A stretch of 16,593 nt of DNA from an uncultured Oscillospiraceae bacterium (GCA_905212515.1 CAJMEU010000052.1:1-16593), one strand, 5' to 3'. Counted from the first letter of the stretch, positions 7,327 through 13,952 are shown. Notes: generated from the letters alone by a model not told the origin. Numbers and translations are program-made.

Positions 7327-7912
7327 CCTGGCAATGATCTTTTTCGGCATGATCCTCGTCAACAACTATGTGCTGGTGCAGTTTTTGGGCATCTGCCCGT
7401 TTTTGGGCGTGTCGAAAAAGCTGGATTCCGCCGTGGGCATGTCCTGCGCCGTCATCTTCGTCATGGCCCTGGCCACCGCCGTGACCTGGCCCATCTACAC
7501 CTACCTGCTGCTGCCCAACGATATGGCCTATCTGCAAACCATCGCCTATATCCTCATCATCGCGGTATTGGTGCAGCTGGTAGAGATCGTGCTGAAAAAA
7601 TTCATCCCCCCGCTGTATAAGGCCCTGGGCGTGAACCTGCCGCTCATCACCACCAACTGCGCGGTGCTGGGCGTGACCATCAGCGTCATCGACGACGGGT
7701 ACAACTTCGCCGAGGCCATGGTGTGCGCCGTGGGCGCGGGCGTAGGCTTTTTGCTGGCCATGGTGCTGTTTTCCGGCGTGCGCAAGCGCCTGGAGGATGC
7801 AAAGCCCCCCAAATGCTTCGAAGGGCTGCCCATCACCCTGGTGTCCGCCAGCATCACCAGCCTGTCGTTCATGGGGTTCGGCGGCATCATTGAGCACATC
7901 TTCGGTGCATAA
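7319..7912 (+). CDS. rnfA: Rnf electron transport complex subunit RnfA
   Basis: 197 residues, full length for RnfA/NqrE, with six predicted membrane helices. NNYVLVQFLGICPFLGVS (Cys26) and TTNCAVLGV (Cys114) are the signature half-helices; their Cys pair with those of RnfE to bind the [2Fe-2S] cluster in the middle of the membrane. The C-terminal GLPITLVSASITSLSFMGFGG is also conserved in the family. The ATG is eight bases inside the end of rnfE, with GAGGTGA directly upstream, so translation is coupled. A 15-base gap leads to rnfB. Confidence 0.97.
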   Translation: MANLAMIFFGMILVNNYVLVQFLGICPFLGVSKKLDSAVGMSCAVIFVMALATAVTWPIYTYLLLPNDMAYLQTIAYILIIAVLVQLVEIVLKKFIPPLYKALGVNLPLITTNCAVLGVTISVIDDGYNFAEAMVCAVGAGVGFLLAMVLFSGVRKRLEDAKPPKCFEGLPITLVSASITSLSFMGFGGIIEHIFGA

Positions 7913-7927
7913 AGGAGGAGGAACGCA

Positions 7928-8722
7928 ATGAACAGTATCCTATTGGCGGTCGCCGTCCTGTCGGGCATCGGCCTGCTGGGCGCGGTGATCCTGGTGCTTG
8001 CCTCCCACTTTATGCATGTGGTGGAAGACGAGCGCGTGGGCAAGGTGCTGGAGTGCCTGCCCGGCGCCAACTGCGGCGCCTGCGGCTATGCCGGCTGCGC
8101 CGACTATGCCAAGGCCATCGTGGAGGGCGCGCCGGTGAACAAGTGCGTGCCCGGCGGCGCGGCCACGGCTGCCGCGGCCGCGGCCATCATGGGCGTGGAG
8201 GCCGGCGAGGTGGTGAAGCGCAAGGCCATCGTGGCCTGCCAGGGCAGCTATGACCACACCACGGATAAATACCAGTACCAGGGCATCGAGAGCTGCGCCG
8301 CCTGCGCGGCCCTGTACTCCGGCCGGGCGGCGTGCGAGTACGGCTGCCTGGGCTACGGCGACTGTGTGAAGGCCTGCAAGTTCGACGCCATCACCGTGTC
8401 CAACGGCCTGGCCCGTGTGAACCCGGAGAAGTGCACCGGCTGCGGCGCCTGCGAGCAGGCCTGCCCCAAAAAGGTGATCTGGATCCGGCCGGAGAGCGAG
8501 AAGCCCGTGGTGATGTGCGCCAACCACGACCGCGGTGCCCTCACCCGCAAAGCCTGCACCGCAGGCTGTATCGGCTGCATGAAGTGCGAGAAGAGCTGCC
8601 CGGAGGACGCCATCCACGTACACAACAACGTGGCCCGTGTGGACTACGACAAGTGCACCGGCTGCCGCACCTGCATGAACGTGTGCCCCGTGCACGCCAT
8701 CACCATTCCCAAAATCGTGTAA
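7928..8722 (+). CDS. rnfB: Rnf electron transport complex subunit RnfB (ferredoxin-oxidising iron-sulfur subunit)
   Basis: 264 residues; the electron entry point that accepts electrons from reduced ferredoxin. One N-terminal membrane helix (about residues 4-27) is followed by the Fe-S domain CLPGANCGACGYAGC (Cys43, 49, 52, 57). A Cys-rich central part (YGCLGYGDCVKACKFDA) follows, then three ferredoxin-type motifs: CTGCGACEQACP (from Cys169), CIGCMKCEKSCP (from Cys214) and CTGCRTCMNVCP (from Cys243). The ATG is preceded by an AAAGGAGGAGG ribosome binding site, the strongest in the operon. It is the last gene and is followed by a terminator at 8798-8830. Confidence 0.97.
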   Translation: MNSILLAVAVLSGIGLLGAVILVLASHFMHVVEDERVGKVLECLPGANCGACGYAGCADYAKAIVEGAPVNKCVPGGAATAAAAAAIMGVEAGEVVKRKAIVACQGSYDHTTDKYQYQGIESCAACAALYSGRAACEYGCLGYGDCVKACKFDAITVSNGLARVNPEKCTGCGACEQACPKKVIWIRPESEKPVVMCANHDRGALTRKACTAGCIGCMKCEKSCPEDAIHVHNNVARVDYDKCTGCRTCMNVCPVHAITIPKIV

Positions 8723-8797
8723 AATGGCCTGCGGTTATTTTTGGGCCATGTGGCCAGTTTTCTGGCCGCGGCCATAAAAATTCCCACGCGAATATAG

Positions 8798-8830
8798 GGG
8801 CGAAAGCACTGCTGCTTTCGCCCTTTTCTT
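8798..8830 (+). terminator. intrinsic terminator of the rnf operon
   Basis: GGGCGAAAGCA (8798-8808) pairs with TGCTTTCGCCC (8813-8823) around a four-base loop and is followed by TTTTCTT. It lies about 75 bases past the rnfB stop. Another stem (GGCCAG-TTTT-CTGGCC, about 8751-8766) precedes it. The T-tract overlaps the stop codon of the convergent gene at 8829. On the minus strand only a weak CCTATATT follows, so it may work less well in that direction. Confidence 0.8.
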
Positions 8831-9200
8831 ATTCATTTCCCACGCTGGCCGTGCTTTTTATTGCGGCCGCTTGAACTTCAGTGAATGTATTTTGAATCCT
8901 TTCCACATCCAGCGTCAGGTTTTCATCCACACAGAGCTCTAAAAAGCGGATCAGTTGCTCCCTATCTACGGCGATATTTACAATACCGGCCATCTTAATC
9001 AGCAAAATATAATAGATTTCCATAAACCCTTTGTTCAGGCATTGGTCCAAAAGATACGTGATGGAAGGGATTTCCATCCCTTGCTCTGTGTCGTCATGAC
9101 AAAAGCGAAGCCAAAGATCATAATTTTTCAAGGACCATACGATGATCTCAGTAAGCCGCTCTGAGTTTTTCTTGTTTCTTTCTCGTCTTTGTTCCGTCAT
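8829..9200 (-). CDS. hypothetical small helical protein, AT-rich orphan
   Basis: 123 residues from the ATG at 9200 (CGGAGG eight to nine bases upstream), ending at a TAA at 8831-8829. An upstream ATG at 9320 would add 40 residues, but it lies above the promoter, so the internal start is preferred. The protein is soluble-looking and mainly helical: a charged N-terminus (TEQRRERNKKNSERL), a central MEIYYILLIKMAGIVNIAVD segment, and FLELCVDENLTLDVERIQNTF. I do not recognise a family. The sequence is clearly AT-richer than the rnf and downstream genes, which suggests different ancestry. It is divergent from the XRE regulator relic, an arrangement often seen for a regulator and its target or for a small mobile cargo module. 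Confidence 0.68.
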   Translation of the reverse strand: MTEQRRERNKKNSERLTEIIVWSLKNYDLWLRFCHDDTEQGMEIPSITYLLDQCLNKGFMEIYYILLIKMAGIVNIAVDREQLIRFLELCVDENLTLDVERIQNTFTEVQAAAIKSTASVGNE

Positions 9201-9225
9201 GATTCCGGCCTCCGTTTTTCTTTTG

Positions 9226-9231
9226 ATTATA
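9226..9231 (-). promoter_or_regulatory. extended -10 promoter of the orphan gene
   Basis: The minus strand reads TGCTATAAT, an exact -10 (9231-9226) with an upstream TG extension; no good -35 is visible 17 bases away. It lies about 25 bases before the ATG at 9200. It is only about 60 bases from the HTH relic on the other strand, within reach of a divergent regulator. Confidence 0.55.
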
Positions 9232-9294
9232 GCACGGATAAAGCGTATAATTGGTTCGTAATAAAGAACACAAAGGCCGAAATTAGAAGAAAAT

Positions 9295-9495
9295 TTGAAT
9301 ATAGGGGGAGCAATTTCCAAGCTGAGGCTGCAATACGGTCTCCCTCAGGACAATGTTGTCAGGGAGCTGCATCTAAGGAGGGTCACCCTTTCCCGAAGTG
9401 CCTACGCAAAACTGGAGACCAACTGAATGAATATTCGGGTCAGTGAATTGAAGGCTTTGACCCTGATTTTTCAATGTGATTTCAACGCGTTTTTT
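9295..9495 (+). pseudogene. XRE-family helix-turn-helix regulator, interrupted by an in-frame TGA
   Basis: Read in the frame of 9301, this stretch encodes IGGAISKLRLQYGLPQDNVV, REL, then TLSRSAYAKLETN, a TGA at 9424-9426, then MNIRVSELKALTLIFQCDFN and AFF. This is the familiar short Cro/CI-type HTH_3 protein, in which the residue at the stop is normally Arg or similar, so a CGA-to-TGA change is the simplest explanation. The frame has no ATG start; the only candidate is TTG at 9295, with a stop at 9262 upstream. No conventional ribosome binding site is evident. The two halves align as one continuous HTH domain, so I call it a relic. It may once have controlled the divergent gene at 8829-9200. 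Confidence 0.75.
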
Positions 9496-9578
9496 TGCAG
9501 AAATATAAATTTTGGAAGTGCTTATTATCTATTTCTGTTCAAAGCAGGGGAACATAAAGTAAAAGAGGGGATAGCGGG

Positions 9579-10111
9579 ATGGTATTGTTGATCGCGGGCG
9601 GCACCCACACGGGGAAAACACTGCTGGCGCAAAAGCTGGTGGCGCGGCACCATTGGTCCGCTTTGTCCATCGATCATTTGAAAATGGGCCTGGTCCGCGC
9701 CGGGCTGTGCCCGCTGACGCCCCAAAGCAGCGGCGCGGAGCTGACAGAATTTTTGTGGCCCGTGGTGCGGGAAATGGTGAAAACCGCCGTTGAAAACAGC
9801 CAGGATCTGATCGTGGAGGGGTGTTACATCCCTTTTCCTGGCGGCAGGATTTTGACGGGCGCTACTTGCCCCACCTCTGTTTTGTGTGCCTGGTGTTCAG
9901 CGACGCCTATCTGCAGGGCCATTTTGCGGACGTGCTGGCCCACGCCAACGACGCCGAACAGCGCCTGGACGACAGCCTGTGCACCCGGCAGGCCCTGCTG
10001 GCGGAAAACCGGGCCAATCTGGAAGCCTGCCGCCGCTGGGGCTGCGATTATTTGCTGATCGACGGGGCCTATGCGGTGGACTGGGCGCCCTGCCCGCCGC
10101 CGCACAGGTGA
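9579..10111 (+). pseudogene. P-loop kinase-like (AAA/2-phosphoglycerate kinase-type) gene with a one-base frameshift
   Basis: ATG at 9579 with GAGGGGA upstream. The first frame encodes a Walker A GGTHTGKT (residues 7-14), ALSIDHLKMGLVRAG, LTEFLWPVVREMVKTA and DLIVEGCYIPF up to 9836. The continuing family sequence (WRQDFDGRYLPHLCFVCLVF, SDAYLQGHF, LDDSLC, LLIDGAYAVDW) is in the +2 frame from 9839 to the TGA at 10109. Two bases (9837-9838) remain where homologs I recall have one residue after GCYIPF (usually Asp), so one base has been lost. Restored, the protein would be about 177 residues. It belongs to a small clostridial P-loop family, probably nucleotide or small-molecule kinases of unknown substrate. 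A sequencing error is possible, but the neighbouring broken HTH gene supports real decay. Confidence 0.8.
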
Positions 10112-10232
10112 GCGGGGAGGCACAACCTTTTTCGCCGGCGCGCCCCAGACGGGCACCGTGGATACGGCGTGCCCAGGCGGCAGCCGTTCCGCGCTAAACC
10201 GCGCCTGGCCGCGGGAGAGGCCCTGTCGGCGC

Positions 10233-10268
10233 AAAAAAGGTTCCGCAACCGATTGGCCACGGAACCTT
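10233..10268 (-). terminator. intrinsic terminator on the minus strand
   Basis: AAGGTTCCG (10268-10260 on minus) pairs with CGGAACCTT (10245-10237) around a 14-base loop, and six T follow (10238-10233). It would end a minus-strand transcript from the promoter at 10899-10927. On the plus strand the T-rich sequence after the stem (GTCTGTTTATTCTTTTTT) could also end transcription of the broken kinase gene. Confidence 0.65.
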
Positions 10269-10898
10269 GTCTGTTTATTCTTTTTTGCTTGGTATGCGGA
10301 CTACACTGATGACATCGACCTAAAACGGATCGTGCAACAGGCCCCGCTAAGTTTTAGTCTGCATGGGGAGATCCTCCCGCAATTAGTTTTGTTTTTGCAC
10401 TTAAGCAATCAGCTGAGATCAGTTTTCGTTCGGACCCTACGTTTCTTGCGCGATCGCCAGTTTAAATGTTGATAGACACTTAAATTCTTATTTGGGATCT
10501 AGATGCGTTCCAAACCGGTTTCCTCAAATGAAATCTGTTCTTTTTGTGCGCTGCAGCTTAAGCTGCAGGAAAACCAACTAGTACATGGGACTAAACTCCT
10601 CTTATTGTCTTGCTACAGATTGAGAAACAAAATATCCTGTTTCATGCGATCTATATCAATTTGCGGCTTTGTGCCCGTTATGTGCAAGGCGCGATACTCT
10701 TTTTAGACGATTCCCGCTCTTGCGAATCGGCCCTTTGTCTCATCTCCTGCGCTTTCTCGTCACGCAACACCGGACTGGCCTTTACCTAAAATCTGGTTTG
10801 ATGAAAGCAGATCGTCTAGAGTTATGCGCCTTGCACCAACTGCACGGGTTCTTCAGTCTGGTACATGGGCTCCAACTCCTTTCTTTTGTTCTGTCTAT
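10269..10898 (-). other. gene-free, AT-richer stretch with decayed minus-strand gene signals
   Basis: No intact gene is visible in any frame. On the minus strand the stretch is bounded by a promoter (10899-10927) and a terminator (10233-10268). It has two similar translation starts: AGGAGTTGGAGCCCATGTAC with its ATG at 10866, and AGGAGTTTAGTCCCATGTAC with its ATG at 10586. The first opens a 14-codon frame, MYQTEEPVQLVQGA, then TAA; the second stops after two codons. Between and after them, partial frames such as PQIDIDRMKQDILFLNL and QISFEETGLERI look protein-like but are broken by stops. I read this as one or two dead genes, though a structured RNA between the promoter and terminator cannot be excluded. 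Base composition differs from the flanks. Confidence 0.5.
10551..10568. repeat. perfect 18-bp palindrome
   Basis: CTGCAGCTTAAGCTGCAG is its own reverse complement. It lies about 20 bases past the second decayed start (ATG at 10586) on the minus strand. It could be a hairpin, a dimeric protein binding site or a recombination junction. Nothing in the sequence decides between these. Confidence 0.85.
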
Positions 10899-10927
10899 AT
10901 TATAGCCTGGTTTGGGGCCGGCGTCTA
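10899..10927 (-). promoter_or_regulatory. promoter reading into the gene-free stretch
   Basis: The minus strand reads TAGACG (10927-10922), a 17-base spacer and an exact TATAAT (10904-10899), followed about 10-30 bases later by AAAGGAG and an ATG at 10866. A complete promoter and ribosome binding site in front of a 14-codon frame suggest a gene that has lost its body or a leader peptide. Confidence 0.5.
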
Positions 10928-10985
10928 TTGGCAAAATAGATGGACTTTTGACGTGCTTTATGTACAAATCAACCAATCCATCCCC

Positions 10986-11014
10986 TTGCCCCCCAAGGGA
11001 AAAGCGGATATAAT
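10986..11014 (+). promoter_or_regulatory. promoter of the DUF3783 gene operon
   Basis: TTGCCC (10986-10991), a 17-base spacer and an exact TATAAT (11009-11014) lie about 50 bases before the ATG at 11067. The open frame upstream of 11067 contains this promoter, which supports the internal start. Confidence 0.65.
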
Positions 11015-11066
11015 AGGGATAGAAACACACGGGGCCGGCATCCATCGGCCCGGAAAGCGGGGAGCT

Positions 11067-11468
11067 ATGAAAGCACACGTGCAAAAACAGGCGCCTTTGG
11101 CGCTGCTGTATAATTTGGCGGCCGACACACAGGCCGGCGCCGCGGTGCGCGGCGCGCTGGCGCGCTGCGGCGTGCCCGTGCGGGACATTTTACCCGCCCA
11201 GGCCGACTGCACCGTAGCCGCGCTGGAAGCGGGCGGCCCTTCGGCCGACGGCGCGCCGGCCGCGCAGGACGCGCCCGCCGGGCCGGCATTGCTGTTCAGC
11301 AGCCTGCCCGAGGCCACGCTGAACGCGGCCCTGGCGGCCCTGCGGGAGGCAGGCGCGCCCGTGGCGCTGAAAGCGGTGGTGACGCCCACCAGCCGCACCT
11401 GGACGCTGCGCGCCCTGCTGGAGGAGCTTTCGCGGGAACACGCCCTGATGCAGGGGCGGTCCTCTTAA
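11067..11468 (+). CDS. DUF3783 domain-containing protein
   Basis: 133 residues from the ATG at 11067 with GGGGAG a few bases upstream. The open frame runs back to 10824, but that part covers the promoter and the decayed region. The domain has an N-terminal LALLYNLAADT strand followed by an Ala-rich helix, and a C-terminal half with LLFSSLPEATLNAALAALRE, APVALKAVVTPTSRTW and LLEELSREHALM, which is the recognisable DUF3783 pattern. Function is unknown. A low-complexity Ala/Pro/Gly linker (about residues 52-72) separates the halves. The next gene begins 20 bases downstream, so the two are probably an operon. Confidence 0.75.
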   Translation: MKAHVQKQAPLALLYNLAADTQAGAAVRGALARCGVPVRDILPAQADCTVAALEAGGPSADGAPAAQDAPAGPALLFSSLPEATLNAALAALREAGAPVALKAVVTPTSRTWTLRALLEELSREHALMQGRSS

Positions 11469-11488
11469 AACGGCAAGGAGGGAAGGCC

Positions 11489-11884
11489 ATGAATTTTGAC
11501 GGCATCATCGCCGATCTGAAGGCGAATAAATTGGCCGGCCGCGCCTACGAGCGGGTGGGCGCGCCGGGCAAATTCCGGGACAGGGTGACGGTGTACCGGG
11601 ACGGCAAGCTGCTGTTCGAACGGTTCTGCTACGGCGAGGCCGCGGGCCGCGTGTGCACCCTGCAAGCGCCCGGTGCGGACGCCAGCGGCCGCATCGCCTG
11701 GGATTACGACGCCTGCCCCTACAGCGGCAAAAAAGAGGCGCCGGCCACGCTGACGGGCGCGGGCCGCGGCGCGCTGGTGTTCGACGGAAAGCCCGCCCTG
11801 TGGCAGCCCGTGGCGGACCTGGCCACGGACGCGGCCAACGGCTACGGCAAACTGCGGATGTTCTTTTTGCGTCTGCTGGGCTAA
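11489..11884 (+). CDS. hypothetical protein, 131 residues
   Basis: ATG at 11489 preceded by AAGGAGGGAAGG, a strong ribosome binding site. The sequence has no signal peptide, no membrane segment and no Cys-pair motif. It appears to be a small beta-rich domain (DRVTVYRDGKLLFERFCYGE, RIAWDYDACPYSG, GALVFDGKPALWQPVADL) with a helical, basic end (KLRMFFLRLLG). I do not recognise the family. It is cotranscribed with the DUF3783 gene and closed by the terminator at 11894-11936. Confidence 0.75.
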   Translation: MNFDGIIADLKANKLAGRAYERVGAPGKFRDRVTVYRDGKLLFERFCYGEAAGRVCTLQAPGADASGRIAWDYDACPYSGKKEAPATLTGAGRGALVFDGKPALWQPVADLATDAANGYGKLRMFFLRLLG

Positions 11885-11893
11885 AAATGAAAC

Positions 11894-11936
11894 AAGTGCC
11901 CTCCGTGCGCCAACGCGCCTCACGGAGGGCACTTTT
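11894..11936. terminator. bidirectional intrinsic terminator between convergent genes
   Basis: AAGTGCCCTCCGTG (11894-11907) pairs perfectly with CACGGAGGGCACTT (11921-11934), followed on plus by TTTTCTT and on minus by TTGTTTCATTTTT. It ends the DUF3783 operon and the convergent CYTH gene, whose stop is at 11961. Confidence 0.85.
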
Positions 11937-11960
11937 CTTCGCCGCGGGACGGGGGGCCGC

Positions 11961-12434
11961 TCAGCCCCGCGTCTTATGCCAGTAGGCGCTCATGGAAAAA
12001 TCCCCGCTCTCGGTTTTTTCCTCGCCCAGGCCGATGTCCGCCGGCGGCGTGAAGGCATGGGCCGCCTCCACGGTGGGGAATTCCACCTCCGCGTAGAAGA
12101 ACTGGCTGGGCAAGCCCTCGTCCACCAGGCTCACCTCCAGCAGTTCGCCGCCGGGCAGGCGGTATACCTTGAATTCCTTGGTCACCAGGGGCTTGCCGAT
12201 GAAAGCCTCCAGTTTGCGGAAGGTATCGGCGTCGATATCCGTCTCGATCTCCTCCCGGGCCAGGGTCCCTTTGCCCTTGAAGCACAGCACATAGCGCGCC
12301 GCGCCCTCCTGCACGCTCTCGCGGATGCGCACCACGGGCGCGGTGGCCACATAGCCCTGGCGCACGGCGGCCTCGCACACCAGGGGCAGGTTTTGGGGAA
12401 AGCCGCCGATCAGCCATTTGCGTTCGATCTCCAT
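11961..12434 (-). CDS. CYTH domain-containing protein (triphosphate-binding)
   Basis: 157 residues. The N-terminal MEIERKWLI holds the ExExK signature (Glu2, Glu4, Lys6) of CYTH triphosphate tunnel enzymes such as inorganic triphosphatase, thiamine triphosphatase and class IV adenylyl cyclase. Further tunnel strands with charged residues follow: VVRIRES, YVLCFKGKG, REEIETDI, TKEFKVYRL, LLEVSLVDEG and FFYAEVEF. The C-terminal GDFSMSAYWHK fits short bacterial CYTH proteins. The start is the ATG at 12434 with AGGTGG five bases before; a GTG at 12443 is in frame but overlaps this ribosome binding site. The likely activity is hydrolysis of tripolyphosphate or a related triphosphate, inferred from the family. 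It is a single-gene unit with its own promoter. Confidence 0.88.
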   Translation of the reverse strand: MEIERKWLIGGFPQNLPLVCEAAVRQGYVATAPVVRIRESVQEGAARYVLCFKGKGTLAREEIETDIDADTFRKLEAFIGKPLVTKEFKVYRLPGGELLEVSLVDEGLPSQFFYAEVEFPTVEAAHAFTPPADIGLGEEKTESGDFSMSAYWHKTRG

Positions 12435-12468
12435 AAAAACCACCTATCTTTTTTGTCTGATTTCCTTT

Positions 12469-12497
12469 ATAATAGCATCATACCGCATCTAAGACAA
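12469..12497 (-). promoter_or_regulatory. promoter of the CYTH gene
   Basis: The minus strand reads TTGTCT (12497-12492), a 17-base spacer and TATTAT (12474-12469), about 35 bases before the ATG at 12434. Confidence 0.68.
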
Positions 12498-12573
12498 CAC
12501 CACACAAAGACCGCCTGCCGGCTGCGCACCCGTCTTGCTTACAGCTTTCCCGCCATCTTTTACAAAAATCCTC

Positions 12574-12604
12574 GGCGATCAACAAAGGATCGCCTGCGGT
12601 TTTT
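12574..12604. terminator. terminator-like hairpin upstream of the rRNA methyltransferase gene
   Basis: GGCGATC (12574-12580) pairs with GATCGCC (12588-12594), with partial extension by the flanks, then GCGG and five T (12600-12604) on plus. On minus, five T also follow (12569-12565). It lies about 85 bases before the ATG at 12690 in a 250-bp gap between divergent genes, with no plus-strand gene to terminate. It could be an attenuator in the methyltransferase leader or a bidirectional insulator. I did not find a convincing plus-strand promoter in the gap. Confidence 0.45.
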
Positions 12605-12689
12605 GCTTCATCGGGCGAGAAATCTGCCGACGCCATCCGGGCACGTTCTTTGTGCGGTGCCGCCCTGAACCGAAAAATCGAGGGATATC

Positions 12690-13916
12690 ATGAAAAGCGA
12701 GCGAAGCTACCCCAAATTCACCGTCACCCCCAAAGCCGAACGGGCCCTGGCCGCCGGACACCCCTGGGTGTACGACACCGAGGTGCTGCGCCGGGACGGC
12801 GCCCTGTGCGAAAACGGCGCTGTCGTGGACGTGGTCAGCACCAAGGGCCGTTATCTCGGCAGCGGCTTTTTAAGCGAAAAAAGCAAGATCCGCGTGCGCG
12901 TGTTCTCCAAAAACGCCAACGACGCCTTTGACGAGGCCTTTTGGCGCCGCCGGCTGGAACACGCCTGGAACTACCGCAAAACCGTGCTGCGTCCCCAGGA
13001 CCTGTCCTGCTGCCGCGTCATCTTCGGCGAGGCCGACCATTTCCCCGGCCTGACTGTGGACCGCTTCGGCCCGCTGCTGTGCGTCCAGGTGCTGAGCGTG
13101 GGCATCGAGCGGCTGAAAGGCCTGCTGCTGCCCTTGCTGGTGGACGTCCTGCGGGCCGACGGGCAGGACATCGCCGGCGTGTACGAGCGGGGCGACGTGG
13201 CCATCCGCGGCCTGGAGGGCCTGCCCCAGCACAAGGGCTGGTTTCCGCTGCCCGGCCTGCCCACGCCCCCAAGCCCGCTGGCGGACATTGTGGAGAACGG
13301 CGTGCGCTACACCGTGGACGTGGAGAACGGGCAAAAAACCGGCTTTTTCCTGGACCAGAAATACAACCGCGCCGCCGTGGCCCGCCTGGCCGCGGGCAAA
13401 ACGGTGCTGGATTGCTTCACCCACACCGGCTCGTTCGCCTTGAACGCGGCCAGGGGCGGCGCCGCCCACGTGACGGCCGTGGACGTCAGCGAGGCGGCCG
13501 TGGCCATGGCGCGCCGCAACGCCGAGGCCAACGGCCTGGCCGACGTGATGGAGTGCGTGGCCGCGGACGTGTTCGAGCTGCTGCCCACCCTGCCGCCCCA
13601 CAAATACGACTTCATCATTTTGGACCCGCCGGCCTTTACCAAAAGCCGCAAGACCCTGCCCAGCGCCCTGCGCGGGTATAAGGAGATCAATTACCGCGCC
13701 ATGAAGCTGCTGCCCCGGGGCGGATATCTGGCCACCTGCAGCTGCAGCCACTTCGCCACCGAGGAGGCGTTCGTGAAGATGCTGCACGCCGCCGCCCGCG
13801 ACGCGGGCGTGCAGCTGCGGCAGATCGAGGCGCGCCAGCAGGCGCCGGACCATCCCATTTTGTGGGGCGTGCCGGAGACCAATTACCTGAAGTTTTATCT
13901 GTTCCAGGTGGTGTGA
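12690..13916 (+). CDS. rlmI: class I SAM-dependent rRNA methyltransferase, RlmI family (23S rRNA m5C)
   Basis: 408 residues, the usual length. The N-terminal PUA domain (about residues 8-80) includes VTPKAERALAAGHPWVYDTE and GRYLGSGFLSEKSKIRVRV. A linker region has FPGLTVDRFG, VYERGD and ENGVRYTVDVENGQKTGFFL. The Rossmann methyltransferase domain follows: SAM motif VLDCFTHTGSFALNA (239-253), acidic AVDVSEAA, DPPAF (312-316) and TCSCSHF (349-355), whose Cys may act in cytosine C5 methylation. In E. coli, RlmI makes m5C1962 of 23S rRNA; the same site is inferred here. The ATG has GAGGGAT upstream. It is transcribed alone, divergent from the CYTH gene. Confidence 0.9.
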   Translation: MKSERSYPKFTVTPKAERALAAGHPWVYDTEVLRRDGALCENGAVVDVVSTKGRYLGSGFLSEKSKIRVRVFSKNANDAFDEAFWRRRLEHAWNYRKTVLRPQDLSCCRVIFGEADHFPGLTVDRFGPLLCVQVLSVGIERLKGLLLPLLVDVLRADGQDIAGVYERGDVAIRGLEGLPQHKGWFPLPGLPTPPSPLADIVENGVRYTVDVENGQKTGFFLDQKYNRAAVARLAAGKTVLDCFTHTGSFALNAARGGAAHVTAVDVSEAAVAMARRNAEANGLADVMECVAADVFELLPTLPPHKYDFIILDPPAFTKSRKTLPSALRGYKEINYRAMKLLPRGGYLATCSCSHFATEEAFVKMLHAAARDAGVQLRQIEARQQAPDHPILWGVPETNYLKFYLFQVV

Positions 13917-13926
13917 ATCCCGCTTT

Positions 13927-13952
13927 CCCCGCTTTCTTGAAAGAAAGCGGGG
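13927..13952 (+). repeat. perfect 12-bp inverted repeat after the rRNA methyltransferase
   Basis: CCCCGCTTTCTT (13927-13938) and AAGAAAGCGGGG (13941-13952) flank a two-base GA centre, ten bases past the rlmI stop. No T-tract follows, so it is an RNA-stabilising 3' hairpin or a dispersed repeat rather than a classic terminator. Smaller stems follow in the same 150-bp gap (GCCC-TTC-GGGC at 13968; GGCAGG/CCTGCC at about 13990-14006). Confidence 0.7.

Noticed and set aside
10112..10232. Additional coding sequence after the broken kinase
   Set aside because: Frames here are short or Arg/Pro-rich with no ribosome binding site. I see only the 3' flank leading to the hairpin at 10237-10268.
10824..11066. 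N-terminal extension of the DUF3783 gene to the ATG at 10824
   Set aside because: It would read through the promoter at 10986-11014 and the decayed region. The ATG at 11067 has a ribosome binding site and begins the conserved domain.
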